Assembly (NCBI RefSeq): GCF_014649775.1
Contig: NZ_BMTR01000003.1
Location: 186,001 to 250,000, forward strand
Origin: Streptomyces longisporoflavus
GTDB lineage: Bacteria > Actinomycetota > Actinomycetes > Streptomycetales > Streptomycetaceae
DNA length: 64,000 bases
Reading direction: 5' to 3'
Position 1 is the first letter of the stretch. Every line of letters begins with the position of its first letter. This document shows positions 42,945 to 51,282 of this stretch, in pieces. The notes under the pieces were generated by a model. It saw only the letters and a list, made by a program, of their open reading frames with translations. It had not been told where the DNA came from and ran no database searches. A program made the position numbers and the translations under genes.

Positions 42945-44885
42945 CTACGGCACGTGTACCCACTGGGCCTTGCTGGGTGTGCCCTGATCGTCCGTCACGA
43001 AGAGCATGTACCAGCCCGACTCCACCAGACTCTTCTCCTTCGGGATCGTCACCGTGACCCCGTCCGCGGACTTCTTCAGGTCGAGCGCGACGGACGTCTG
43101 GTCGATGTCCGTGACATGCGTCGAAGCGCTGGGCCGGATAAGGCGGGCCGTCTTGATGGACGAGGCGTGCTGGGTCTTGAACGTCCCGGACCCGCCCCGC
43201 CTGATCTCCTCCGGGCCGCCGCTGAGCTTGGGCTGCGAGCCCTGGTACAGATACGGCGGGGTGTAGATCTCGATGCGCTGCTCGAACTCGCCGGGCTTCG
43301 TGTTGGCCTTGTCGGAGTAGAGCGAGTCGGAGCCGAAGAACATCACGCGGCCGTCGGGCAGCAGGATCGAGCCCGAGTGGTAGTTGCGGCCGACCTCCGG
43401 GTCCGCGACCCGCCGCATGTTGCCGGTCTTGGCGTCGTAGATCCGCGCCTGCTTGATGTTCGAGTCGCTGCGGCCGCGGTAGTCCTCGGAGCCGCCGGAT
43501 ATGAGCACCGTGTCGTCCGGCAGGGTCGAGGCCTGCGGGTAACGCGTGCCCTTCTCCAGCTCGGGGCCGTCCTCGAACTTCGGGTCGTCTTCCAGAAGGT
43601 CGACGATGCGGGTCTTCTTGCTGGACTTCTTGGACTCGCCGACACCGCCGCCGCCGATCACCATGTACTTCTGGTCCTGGGCGGGCGGCAGTTCGACCGT
43701 GTTGGACGTCTCCAGGAGATCCGGGTCGCTCATCCCGGGAATCCCCTTCCAGCTGCCCTTTTCCTCTAGGTCCCAGGTGCCCGGCTTGCGGCCGACGTCA
43801 TCGGGGCCGTAGCCCGCGTTCGAGCCCGAGTAGAAGAGCCTGCCGCTCTGGAGCTGGAAGACCGCGGGGTACGTCGGGAACTGGCGGACCTGCTTGGTGT
43901 AGGTCCACTTCTTGGTCTTCGGGTCGTAGATCTCGTTCTTGCCCGGCACCAGCTGGCCGATCTCGTCGAGGCCGGAGAGGCTGAGCACCTTGCCGTCCGA
44001 GAGCGTGGTCAGCGTGGGGTACCAGCGGGCCTCGTTCATCGGGTCGACCTTGATGTACTTCTCGGCGACCGGGTCGAACTCGAAGGCGTCCTTGATCCCC
44101 TGGAAGTCCTTCTTGTCCAGGGCGAGCTTCTGCGCGATGCCGTACGTGTTGCGGGTGGCGGCGCCCTTGAGGCCCTGCACGCGGTAGTTGTCCTGCGTGC
44201 CCGTCTCGTACTTCGTGCCGCTCTTCTGCGCCTCCACGTACACCCGGCCGAGGCCCGGTTCGTTGCGCACGAACGCGCCGGTCTGCTTGTCGAAGATCTT
44301 CTTCGCGCGCTCGACGACGACGGGGTCCTTGGAGACGAACGTCTTGCCGTTCTTCTTGCCGGTGAACTTCGTGCCCGCCGGCAGCGTGATCGGCTTGTCC
44401 GGGTCTTCGTTGTGCACCACCATCAGGCCGCCGGCCTTGGTGATGTCGCCCTTGAGCTTCTCGTAGCGCTGGGTGCCGCCCGCGATCAGGAGATTGCCGT
44501 TGGCCAGCTGGGTGTGGCCGGTGCAGAAGAGGTCGACGGGCGTCTTGATCTTCTTGATGGTGTTCTTGACCGGGTCCCACAGGCGGGTGTCGAACTTCTT
44601 GGCGTCGAAGTTCTTCTGGTTGTTGCCGGAGCCGGCGACAAGCAGGATCTTGCCGGTGTGCAGGAGCGCCGCGTGGATCGTGTTCTGGCGGTACTCCTCG
44701 GGGAAGTTCACGACCTGCCAGTGACCGTTGTCGGCCTTGTACTCCGGCTTGTTGATCTTGTAGTCGTGGTACTTCTCGGAACCCACGCGCCAGAGCCACG
44801 GGCCGTTCATCCCGGCCAGCGCTATGACCACCGCCGTGCCTATCGCGATGCGGCGGGCGCGGCGGCGGCTGGAGCGGTCTTTCAT
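42945..44885 (-). CDS. glxA: GlxA-type copper radical oxidase (galactose oxidase-like)
   Basis: 646 residues; ATG overlaps the cslA stop (ATGA). A single N-terminal membrane anchor (IAIGTAVVIALAGMNGPWLW) is followed by a kelch-type propeller and a C-terminal DUF1929 domain (PKLSGGPEEIRRGGSGTF...). Cys121 in VDLFCTGHTQ and the adjacent Trp288-Tyr289 in EARWYPT fit the Tyr-Cys cofactor of GlxA. VGRNYHSGSILLPDG (Tyr502, His503) and ASTHVTDIDQ supply the axial Tyr and His copper ligands by family analogy. GlxA oxidises a sugar at the hyphal tip and with CslA builds the tip glycan needed for aerial growth. Confidence 0.95.
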   Translation of the reverse strand: MKDRSSRRRARRIAIGTAVVIALAGMNGPWLWRVGSEKYHDYKINKPEYKADNGHWQVVNFPEEYRQNTIHAALLHTGKILLVAGSGNNQKNFDAKKFDTRLWDPVKNTIKKIKTPVDLFCTGHTQLANGNLLIAGGTQRYEKLKGDITKAGGLMVVHNEDPDKPITLPAGTKFTGKKNGKTFVSKDPVVVERAKKIFDKQTGAFVRNEPGLGRVYVEAQKSGTKYETGTQDNYRVQGLKGAATRNTYGIAQKLALDKKDFQGIKDAFEFDPVAEKYIKVDPMNEARWYPTLTTLSDGKVLSLSGLDEIGQLVPGKNEIYDPKTKKWTYTKQVRQFPTYPAVFQLQSGRLFYSGSNAGYGPDDVGRKPGTWDLEEKGSWKGIPGMSDPDLLETSNTVELPPAQDQKYMVIGGGGVGESKKSSKKTRIVDLLEDDPKFEDGPELEKGTRYPQASTLPDDTVLISGGSEDYRGRSDSNIKQARIYDAKTGNMRRVADPEVGRNYHSGSILLPDGRVMFFGSDSLYSDKANTKPGEFEQRIEIYTPPYLYQGSQPKLSGGPEEIRRGGSGTFKTQHASSIKTARLIRPSASTHVTDIDQTSVALDLKKSADGVTVTIPKEKSLVESGWYMLFVTDDQGTPSKAQWVHVP

Positions 44886-46885
44886 TTCTTACGTCCCCCA
44901 AGGGCGATCTGCATGGTCTGGTCGTTCGCCGCCCAGCTGGGTTTCTGCTGCGGCGCATGCGGTGCGTGCGGCGCCTGTGGGGCGTCGTGCGCCTGCGGCA
45001 GCCGGGCCGTGGCATCGCCGTCCCGCTGCTGCGGCACCGTCGGGCCCCGGCCCCCGTCGGACGGCGGCCCCGAAGAGCCCGCCCCGTGCCGGGACTTGCG
45101 CTTCTTCTTGTCCTGGCGCATGCCCCACCGCCAGGCGAAGATCGGCGCCGCCGTGATCAGCAGGGCGAACGTGGCCCAGATGATCATCGCCGGGTGGACG
45201 TGGTCGAAGACGAACGCGGCGGCCATCGATCCCGCGAAGACCAGAATGAAGAACAGGTGGATCCGGAACGTGCCGAACAGTGTGTCCGGGCTCGCCGAAT
45301 CGCCCTTGGGAGTCACCACGAACTTGCTCTTGCGGCGCAGCGCGGCGTCGAGCAGGGAGCGCGCGTAGACCGGCGCGGAGAGGGCCGACATCACCATGCC
45401 CGCGATACCGCCGGAGCCCTCGGGCTCGTGCGGCGAAACGTTGTGGCGGCGGTTCCAGATGTAGAGGCCGATCTGCAGCGCCGACGCGTTGCCGTACAGC
45501 ATCAGCCAGATCGTCGGGTCGATGTTCACGCCGGATGCGCCCATGCCGAGGAACAGCGCGCAGGAGAGCGCGGCCAGGATCCAGTTCATGGCGGACATCG
45601 GGTAGAAGATGACCATCATCGTGTAGTTGAAGAGGCGGCCGGGCGGCAGCGAGAACGGCGCCTTCCAGAACTGCTTCAGGATGGTCTCGTACGTCCCCCG
45701 CGACCAGCGCAGCTGCTGCGTGAAGAAGTCCGTCCAGGCGTTGGGGCCCTCACCGACAGCGAGCACGTCCGGCGTGTAGACCGACTTCCACTTCTTGCCG
45801 GTCTTCGGGTTCGTGGCGCGGTGGATCTCGAAGCCCGTCGCCATGTCCTCGGTGATCGAGTCGTACAGACCGCCGATCTGCTTCAGGGCGCTGATGCGTA
45901 CGGCGTTGCTCGTGCCGACGAACATGGGGGAGCCGTAGGCGTTGCCCGCGCGCTGGATCAGGGCGTGGAAGAGGAACTGCTGGGACTCGGCGGCCTTCGT
46001 GATGAAGTTGTCGTAGTTGCCGTAGACCTGCGGGCCGATGACGAAGCCGACGTTCTCGTCGCGGAAGAAGCCGAGCATCCGCTCGAGGTAGTTGGGCATC
46101 GGGACGTGGTCGGTGTCGACCGATGCGAAGTAGTCGTAGTCGTCGCCGTGCGCGTCGAGCCAGGCGTTGTAGTTGCCGTGCTTGGTCTTGGCGCGGTGCG
46201 GGCCCTTGCTCATGTTCCACTTCGCCACGCCCTTGCGGGAGAAGTGGTGCACGCCGAGCCGCAGGCAGACTTCCTTGACGGCGGGGTCGTCGCCCTCGTC
46301 GAGGAGCCAGACGTGCATCAGACCGCGGTGGCGGATCTTGACGGCCGCCTCCAGGGTCTTCGTGACCATCTCAAGGGGTTCCTTGCCGGGCACGAAGGAG
46401 GTGAGGAAGGCGACACGGGTGCCGGTCTCGGGCACCACGGGTATCGGGTCACGTGCGACGAGCGTGGCGTGCGCGTTCGACAGCACGTTCATGCAGCGGA
46501 AGAACTCGATCAGGCCGATGGATATGAGCATGATGACGTCGAGCGTCGGCAGCCAGTCGTTCGCGACGTAGTCACGCTTCGTCCAGTGCGTCGGCTGGAG
46601 CAGCCAGGCCAGCAGCACGAGGGAGAGCAGCGGCGCGGCCCCCAGCATCAGGGCGGCCCTGATCCGGTGCGGCTCCTGCGAGAGCAGGGAGCGGTACTGC
46701 ACCTTGTACGGCTTGGTCGGGTCCGGCTGCGTGAGCGGCCCCGCGAGACGGCTGTAGTGCTCGTAGTCGTATCTCGGCAGTGCCTTCTTGATACGCCTGA
46801 ACCCGCCTGTCCTGTGCGACGGCACCCGCAGTTGCGTCGTCTCTGACGGGTCGTCCGGCCGCGCGCCCGTCGGCGTCGACGTCAT
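44882..46885 (-). CDS. cslA: CslA cellulose-synthase-like glycosyltransferase (GT2)
   Basis: 667 residues. N-terminal membrane helices flank a GT2 domain (HVWLLDEGDDPAV, ASVDTDHVPMPNYLERMLGFF with the DxD, FEIHR, and the QQLRWSRGTYE QxxRW motif at about residue 390). Multiple transmembrane helices follow (NYTMMVIFYPMSAMNWILAALSCALFLGMG, LFFILVFAGSMAAAFVFDH, IIWATFALLITAAPIFAWRWG) with a His/Ala/Pro tail. CslA extrudes a beta-glucan at hyphal tips. The stop overlaps glxA. The 325-base upstream region holds its promoter. Confidence 0.95.
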   Translation of the reverse strand: MTSTPTGARPDDPSETTQLRVPSHRTGGFRRIKKALPRYDYEHYSRLAGPLTQPDPTKPYKVQYRSLLSQEPHRIRAALMLGAAPLLSLVLLAWLLQPTHWTKRDYVANDWLPTLDVIMLISIGLIEFFRCMNVLSNAHATLVARDPIPVVPETGTRVAFLTSFVPGKEPLEMVTKTLEAAVKIRHRGLMHVWLLDEGDDPAVKEVCLRLGVHHFSRKGVAKWNMSKGPHRAKTKHGNYNAWLDAHGDDYDYFASVDTDHVPMPNYLERMLGFFRDENVGFVIGPQVYGNYDNFITKAAESQQFLFHALIQRAGNAYGSPMFVGTSNAVRISALKQIGGLYDSITEDMATGFEIHRATNPKTGKKWKSVYTPDVLAVGEGPNAWTDFFTQQLRWSRGTYETILKQFWKAPFSLPPGRLFNYTMMVIFYPMSAMNWILAALSCALFLGMGASGVNIDPTIWLMLYGNASALQIGLYIWNRRHNVSPHEPEGSGGIAGMVMSALSAPVYARSLLDAALRRKSKFVVTPKGDSASPDTLFGTFRIHLFFILVFAGSMAAAFVFDHVHPAMIIWATFALLITAAPIFAWRWGMRQDKKKRKSRHGAGSSGPPSDGGRGPTVPQQRDGDATARLPQAHDAPQAPHAPHAPQQKPSWAANDQTMQIALGGRKK

Positions 46886-47211
46886 GAGTCATCCCCCCGC
46901 ACGCGGTCACCCGCGTGTTCGTTGGTCCTTCCGTCCGGTCCGGTCCCCCTCGACCTTCACGAACGCATCAGTGACAGGCCACCGTCCCCTTAGACATGGA
47001 ACAGCTACCTTCCGGTTGCATGATGCCCCCCTCGGCATCTGTTCGTGAAAGGGACCCCCGCCCCTTCCCCCCGCGGGCTACCGGTCGGGCCCCCAACTGC
47101 CCCGCACCGCGTGCCTCATGAGAGCCAGTGGCTCCAGCACAAGGTTCTACGCCCCTAGCCATGATCGCAAGAGCGAAGCAAGGGGTTTACCGGTCATACG
47201 AGCGATGTGAG
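46886..47211. other. Intergenic region upstream of cslA
   Basis: About 325 bases without a supported gene, holding the cslA promoter. TTCACGAAC at 46956-46964 is the exact reverse complement of GTTCGTGAA at 47041-47049, a separated operator-like inverted repeat. The end of the FadR-type gene lies at its far side. Confidence 0.55.
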
Positions 47212-47928
47212 TTACCTATTGCTACCTGTTGGGACAGGAGCGCTCAATCGCGTTCGAATATTACCGAAGTGTTCCCGTATCGCCCGCTCGGCCCGGAGGA
47301 CGTCGCCGGATCGGACCGCGTCGAGGATCTCGCGGTGCTGGCGGCAGGTGACCTTGGGATCCTGCGGAATATCCACCAAATCGGTACGTACCTTGTGGAA
47401 GGCGTCCCAGAACGCCTCCAGAACCTCGCCGAGCAGGGGGTTGCCCAGGCAGCGGTAGAGGGTGGCGTGAAATGCGCGGTCGGTTTCGGTTCGCACCGCG
47501 CCCGGCCGTCCGTTGTGACTTTCGTCCGCCGCCGTCTCGGTGTCCATCCGGTCCACGATGGCGTCCAGTTCGGCGAGGTCCGCCGCCGGGATGCGGCCGG
47601 CGAGGCGGGCGATGAGCCCGGTCTCCACGGCCTCCCTCAGCTCCAGGAGCTGGAGCAGGCTGTCCTCGCCGCGGTAGTGCCCTGCCACCGTGCGGAAGGT
47701 GAGGCCCTCGATCATCGGAGCCATCGACATGGGTCCGACATATGTGCCGAAACCGTGCCGGATTTCCACGATGCCCATCGCCTGCAGCGCCTTCAGTGCC
47801 TCTCGCACGGAGTTCCGACTGACGCCGAGGCGTTCCATCAGTTCGGGCTCGGTGGGCAGAGAGGCTCCCGAGGGAAGCCGCTGGTCGATGATGAGCTTCT
47901 TGATCCGCTCCTGTATGTCGCGCGCCAT
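47212..47928 (-). CDS. FadR/GntR-family transcriptional regulator (FCD domain)
   Basis: 238 residues from the ATG at 47928. Winged HTH: DIQERIKKLIIDQRLPSGASLPTEPELMERLGVSRNSVREALKALQAMGIVEIRHGFGTYVG. The FCD domain follows with LLELREAVETGLIARLAGR, TDRAFHATLYRCLGNPLLGEVLEAFWDAF and CRQHREILDAVRSGDVLRAERAIREHFGNI, including His residues that usually bind a metal. Ligands of this group are organic acids or sugars. It lies upstream of cslA on the same strand but separated by 325 bases, and probably controls other genes. Confidence 0.92.
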   Translation of the reverse strand: MARDIQERIKKLIIDQRLPSGASLPTEPELMERLGVSRNSVREALKALQAMGIVEIRHGFGTYVGPMSMAPMIEGLTFRTVAGHYRGEDSLLQLLELREAVETGLIARLAGRIPAADLAELDAIVDRMDTETAADESHNGRPGAVRTETDRAFHATLYRCLGNPLLGEVLEAFWDAFHKVRTDLVDIPQDPKVTCRQHREILDAVRSGDVLRAERAIREHFGNIRTRLSAPVPTGSNR

Positions 47929-48003
47929 GGCGCAACGGTAGCGGTACGGACACGGGTATCGACCCGGCGCGGAAGGCGCGTGTTCACCTGGCACGGGAAA
48001 CAC

Positions 48004-48034
48004 GAAAGCCCCCCGCGTGAACGGAGGGCTTTCG
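48004..48034 (-). terminator. tRNA-Lys terminator
   Basis: GAAAGCCCCCCG and CGGAGGGCTTTC form a 12-bp stem with one mismatch around CGTGAA, immediately beyond the 3' end of the tRNA-Lys at 48042. Confidence 0.75.
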
Positions 48035-48041
48035 CTGTCTG

Positions 48042-48115
48042 TGCGCCGCCAGGGACTCGAACCCCGGACCCGCTGATTAAGAGTCAGCTGCTCTAACCAA
48101 CTGAGCTAGCGGCGC
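48042..48115 (-). tRNA. tRNA-Lys (CUU)
   Basis: 74-nt cloverleaf: acceptor GCGCCGC/GCGGCGC, D-loop AGTTGGTTA, anticodon stem GCTGA/TCAGC with loop CTCTTAA (anticodon CTT), T-arm CGGGG TTCGAGT CCCTG, discriminator A, no encoded CCA. Identical to the second copy at 61700. Confidence 0.97.
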
Positions 48116-48200
48116 CTGCTGACCTGGAGAACTCTACCGGACGTGGACGAGTGCTCCGAACCAACCGGAGGCCCCGGGTCCTCGGGGCCGCATTGGTGCC

Positions 48201-48234
48201 GGGGCCCGGGCGGGCTTTGCCCGGGCCGGGCCCC
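48201..48234. other. Very GC-rich inverted repeat
   Basis: GGGGCCCGGGCGGGC, TTT loop, GCCCGGGCCGGGCCCC: an imperfect ~15-bp stem with one unpaired base between the tRNA and the NlpC gene. No T-run. It may be a terminator or attenuator, or a remnant. Confidence 0.4.
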
Positions 48235-48329
48235 GCGGGGCGGCGGGGATGGTGAATGCGGGCGTATCAATCATTCGGACCGTCAACATGCGATATCGCC
48301 CGACAGTTGAGAAGCTGACGACTGTGCAG

Positions 48330-49814
48330 ATGCGACGCAGGCATTCTTTCCTTGAGTGTGACGGGAATCGCATGGAGGTTGCTCCGGTATTCGAGGAATT
48401 CGATCCCGGGAGCGACTGCGACTGCCCCGGATGTATTCACCGGCGACGAGTCATGGCCCACACGCTTCCCGTGAGCCTCGGCGGCCACCCGGCGGCGCAC
48501 GGAGCGCGGCGCGCCCTTGTCGTCGCCGCGGCGGCGGGCACCGTGCTCGGCGGCGGCCAGACGCTGCCGGCGGTGGCCGCGCCCGATGCGGGGCGGCAGG
48601 CGGGGCGGCTTCCGGGTGCGGTGCCGGGGGCTCCTCCGGGGGCTGTCCCGGGGGTTCTTTCGGGGACTCTTTCGGACGAGGGGCCGGGGGCGGGGCCGAC
48701 GGGGGACCCGCGGGGGGATCCGGATTCCGGTACTCCGCAGGGCGGCAGGAGCGGGCTGCACGGGGCGCCCGGCGCGGCGGGTACTCCGGGGCCCACGGCT
48801 GCGGCGCCGCGGCCCATCACGCGGGCCGCGATCCTCGCCCGCGCCGGGACGTGGGTCGCGGCGAAGGTGCCGTACAGCATGAGCAAGTACTGGAGCGACG
48901 GCTACCGGCAGGATTGCTCCGGCTTCGTCTCCATGGCCTGGAACCTCGGCGGCAATGAATGGACGGGGAGCCTGGCCAAGTACGGGGTGCCTGTCACGAA
49001 GGCAGAGCTGCAGCCCGGCGACATGCTTCTCTTCCACAATCCCGCGGACCCCGAGAAGGGGTCGCACGTCACCATTTTCGGCGGCTGGGCGAATAAGGCC
49101 GGTACGAAATACATCGCGTACGAGCAGACCCGCCCGCACGCCCGTAAGCAGACGACTCCCTATGCCTATTGGAGCAATGCGAGCCGCTATGTGGCCTACC
49201 GCTACAAGGGCGTGACGAGCGCCGCACCGGGTGCCTCGCGGCCGGGTACGGGGACGTCCTATCCCGGAGCGGCGTCGTTCGGTCCCGGCGTGGACAACGA
49301 GTACGTCACCCGGCTGGGCAAGGCCCTGGTCCGGCGGGGCGGCGCCCGCTTCTACACCTCCGGGCCGGGCCCGCGCTGGAGCGAGGCGGACCGCCGGGCC
49401 ACGCAGGCGTTCCAGCGGGCGCAGGGCTGGCGGGGCAAGGACGCGGACGGCCTGCCGGGTCCCGCGACGTGGTCCTACCTGATGACGGGCAAGGGCCGCG
49501 ACATCCCGGCGGCGGACGGCGGTGGCAGCGGTAGCGGGAGCGGGAGCGGTGGTGACAGCGGCAGCCAGGGCCGGGCTCCGGCGTACCCCGGCAGCGGGGT
49601 GTTCCGCCCCGGCCGGTCGAGCCCGTCCATCGAGCTGCTCGGCAAGCAACTGGTGAAGAAGGGCTTCGGCAAGCACTACGCCCGGGGTCCCGGCCCGCAG
49701 TGGACCGAGAGCGACCGCCGCAACGTCGAGGCGTTCCAGCGGGCCCAGGGCTGGCGGGGCAAGGCGGCGGACGGCTATCCGGGCCCGGAGACCTGGCGGC
49801 GGTTGTTCGGGTGA
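48330..49814 (+). CDS. NlpC/P60-type peptidase with two peptidoglycan-binding domains
   Basis: 494 residues from the ATG at 48330; ATG at 48372 (MEVAPVFEEF) is an equally likely start. A Cys-containing N-terminus (DPGSDCDCPGC), a hydrophobic segment (ARRALVVAAAAGTVLGGG), and a Pro/Gly/Ala-rich low-complexity linker precede the NlpC/P60 core. The core has Cys in YRQDCSGFVSMAWNLGG and His in GSHVTIFGGW. Two PG-binding domains follow (LGKALVRRGG...FQRAQGWRGKDADGLPGPATW and LGKQLVKKGF...FQRAQGWRGKAADGYPGPETW), separated by a Ser/Gly linker. It likely cleaves cell-wall peptides. Confidence 0.9.
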   Translation: MRRRHSFLECDGNRMEVAPVFEEFDPGSDCDCPGCIHRRRVMAHTLPVSLGGHPAAHGARRALVVAAAAGTVLGGGQTLPAVAAPDAGRQAGRLPGAVPGAPPGAVPGVLSGTLSDEGPGAGPTGDPRGDPDSGTPQGGRSGLHGAPGAAGTPGPTAAAPRPITRAAILARAGTWVAAKVPYSMSKYWSDGYRQDCSGFVSMAWNLGGNEWTGSLAKYGVPVTKAELQPGDMLLFHNPADPEKGSHVTIFGGWANKAGTKYIAYEQTRPHARKQTTPYAYWSNASRYVAYRYKGVTSAAPGASRPGTGTSYPGAASFGPGVDNEYVTRLGKALVRRGGARFYTSGPGPRWSEADRRATQAFQRAQGWRGKDADGLPGPATWSYLMTGKGRDIPAADGGGSGSGSGSGGDSGSQGRAPAYPGSGVFRPGRSSPSIELLGKQLVKKGFGKHYARGPGPQWTESDRRNVEAFQRAQGWRGKAADGYPGPETWRRLFG

Positions 49815-49843
49815 GGGGCGGCGGGGCTCTTGTGGGACCGGCT

Positions 49844-50098
49844 GCGTATGTGACCGGGTCACGTACGACACCCGGCCACGTATGAGACCTGGGCACGTAT
49901 GAGACCTGGGCACGGGTGACACCCGGGCACGTATGAGACCTGGGCACGGGTGACACCCGGGCGCGCACGAGCCCTGGTCACGGGTGAGACCCGGTCACAA
50001 GAGAGACCCGGCCACGGGTGAGACCGAGGCACGTATGAGATCGAGGCACGTATGACGCGGAGGCACGTATGAGGCGGAGGCAAGGATGAGTGCGACAG
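49844..50098 (+). repeat. 17-bp tandem array, fifteen units, running into the SPFH start codon
   Basis: Fifteen consecutive units of exactly 17 bp (49844 to 50098) with no insertion or deletion, e.g. ACGTATGAGACCTGGGC, ACGGGTGACACCCGGGC, ACGTATGAGGCGGAGGC. Positions 5-7 of the unit are ATG or GTG in 12 of 15 units. In the last unit this ATG (50086) is the start codon of the next gene, and the preceding unit supplies its GGAGG. See findings. Confidence 0.95.
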
Positions 50099-51282
50099 CG
50101 GCATCACGGTCACAGACACCCCAGCCCGAGGACCCGCAGGTCGCAGGCGCTCCGGAACCGGCCGCCCGCTCGCCCCGCCTGATCCAGAGCGAGGCCACCA
50201 CCGAGATCCCCGTCCATCTGCTCTTCCGTGACGACCCGGCCGACCCCGGGGTTTCGCTGTCGCCCGCCGTGGTGCGGCGCCGGCAGGGCACCGGAGAGCA
50301 GCCCCGCGCCACGCGCAAACCCGTGGCCAGGCCCGTCGCCCGCCCCCTGCCCGACGTCGACCCCGCACTGGGCGAGCGGCCCGCGCGGGTGCTGCCCGGC
50401 ATGGTCGGAGTGCTCGGCGGGATCTCGGGGGTCGCCGGGTGCGCCGCCGCGCTGTGGTGGGCGGGGGTGCTGCCCGAGTCGGTGGCGCGGGCGGCCGGAT
50501 TGCCGCGGCCGGGCGGGTACGCGGGGTACGGGGGGTACGGCGCGTATGCCGGACTCGGCCTCGCGCAGTGGGCCTCGCTCGCCGGATCGGGCGCGCTCGC
50601 GCTCTTCGGCTTCGGAGGGCTGGCCCGCGGCCGGGTCGGCGCGGCGTGGGTCCTCACCCTCTTCGGGCGGTACCGCGGCAGCGTCCGCCGGACCGGGCTG
50701 ATGTGGGTCAACCCGCTCCTCCTGCGCCGCCGTGTCGACGTACGCCTCCGGCACTGGCGCAGCGAGCCGATCCCCGCGGTGGACCGGAGCGGGGTCGCGC
50801 TGCGCGTCGTCGTCCTCGTCGTCTGGCGGGTGAAGGACGCGGCGCGGGCGACGCTCGGGGTCGCCGACCACCAGGAGTATCTGCGCGAGTGCGTCGAGGC
50901 GGCGACCGCACGCGTCCTGTCCCGGCTGCCCGCCGACGCCTTCCACGACGACACCCCGACCCTGCGCGACACGGAGGCCGTCGGCGACGCGCTGACCCGG
51001 ATGCTCGCGGCGGAGACCGAGCCGGTGGGCATCCAGATCTTCTCGGCCCAGCCGACCCGTATCGAGTACGCCCCCGAGATCGCCGACACCATGCGCCTGC
51101 GCCGGGTCGCCGCCCTGGATGCCCGGCACCGTGACAGCGTGCTCACCTCGGTGGTGGACTCCGTCGAGGACACGGTGACCCGGCTGACCACCCGGGGGCT
51201 GGTCGAGCTCGACGACTACGAGCGCAAGGCCTTGGTCAAGGACCTGACGGTGGCGTTCTATACGGGGCATGGAGATCGATGA
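50086..51282 (+). CDS. SPFH/Band7-domain membrane protein
   Basis: 398 residues; GGAGGC then AAGG precede the ATG. A disordered ~95-residue N-terminus and two membrane segments (GMVGVLGGISGVAGCAAALWWAG, LAGSGALALFGFGGLARGRVGAAWVLTLF) lead to the SPFH domain: GRYRGSVRRTGLMWVNPLLLRRRVDVRLRHWRSEPIPAVDRSGVALRVVVLVVWRVKDAARATLGV, then QEYLRECVEAATARVLSRLPADAF and a charged C-terminus. SPFH proteins assemble flotillin-like membrane scaffolds. It overlaps the P-loop kinase gene by 14 bases. Confidence 0.92.
   Translation: MSATAASRSQTPQPEDPQVAGAPEPAARSPRLIQSEATTEIPVHLLFRDDPADPGVSLSPAVVRRRQGTGEQPRATRKPVARPVARPLPDVDPALGERPARVLPGMVGVLGGISGVAGCAAALWWAGVLPESVARAAGLPRPGGYAGYGGYGAYAGLGLAQWASLAGSGALALFGFGGLARGRVGAAWVLTLFGRYRGSVRRTGLMWVNPLLLRRRVDVRLRHWRSEPIPAVDRSGVALRVVVLVVWRVKDAARATLGVADHQEYLRECVEAATARVLSRLPADAFHDDTPTLRDTEAVGDALTRMLAAETEPVGIQIFSAQPTRIEYAPEIADTMRLRRVAALDARHRDSVLTSVVDSVEDTVTRLTTRGLVELDDYERKALVKDLTVAFYTGHGDR

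Noticed and set aside
47128..48096. Rightward ORF ending in GTRTPDPLIKSQLL
   Set aside because: Antisense to the FadR gene and reading through the tRNA-Lys; the tail is a known artefact of translating tRNA genes.
49844..50098. CRISPR array
   Set aside because: Units are contiguous with no spacers, only 17 bp, and no cas gene is near; tandem repeat instead.
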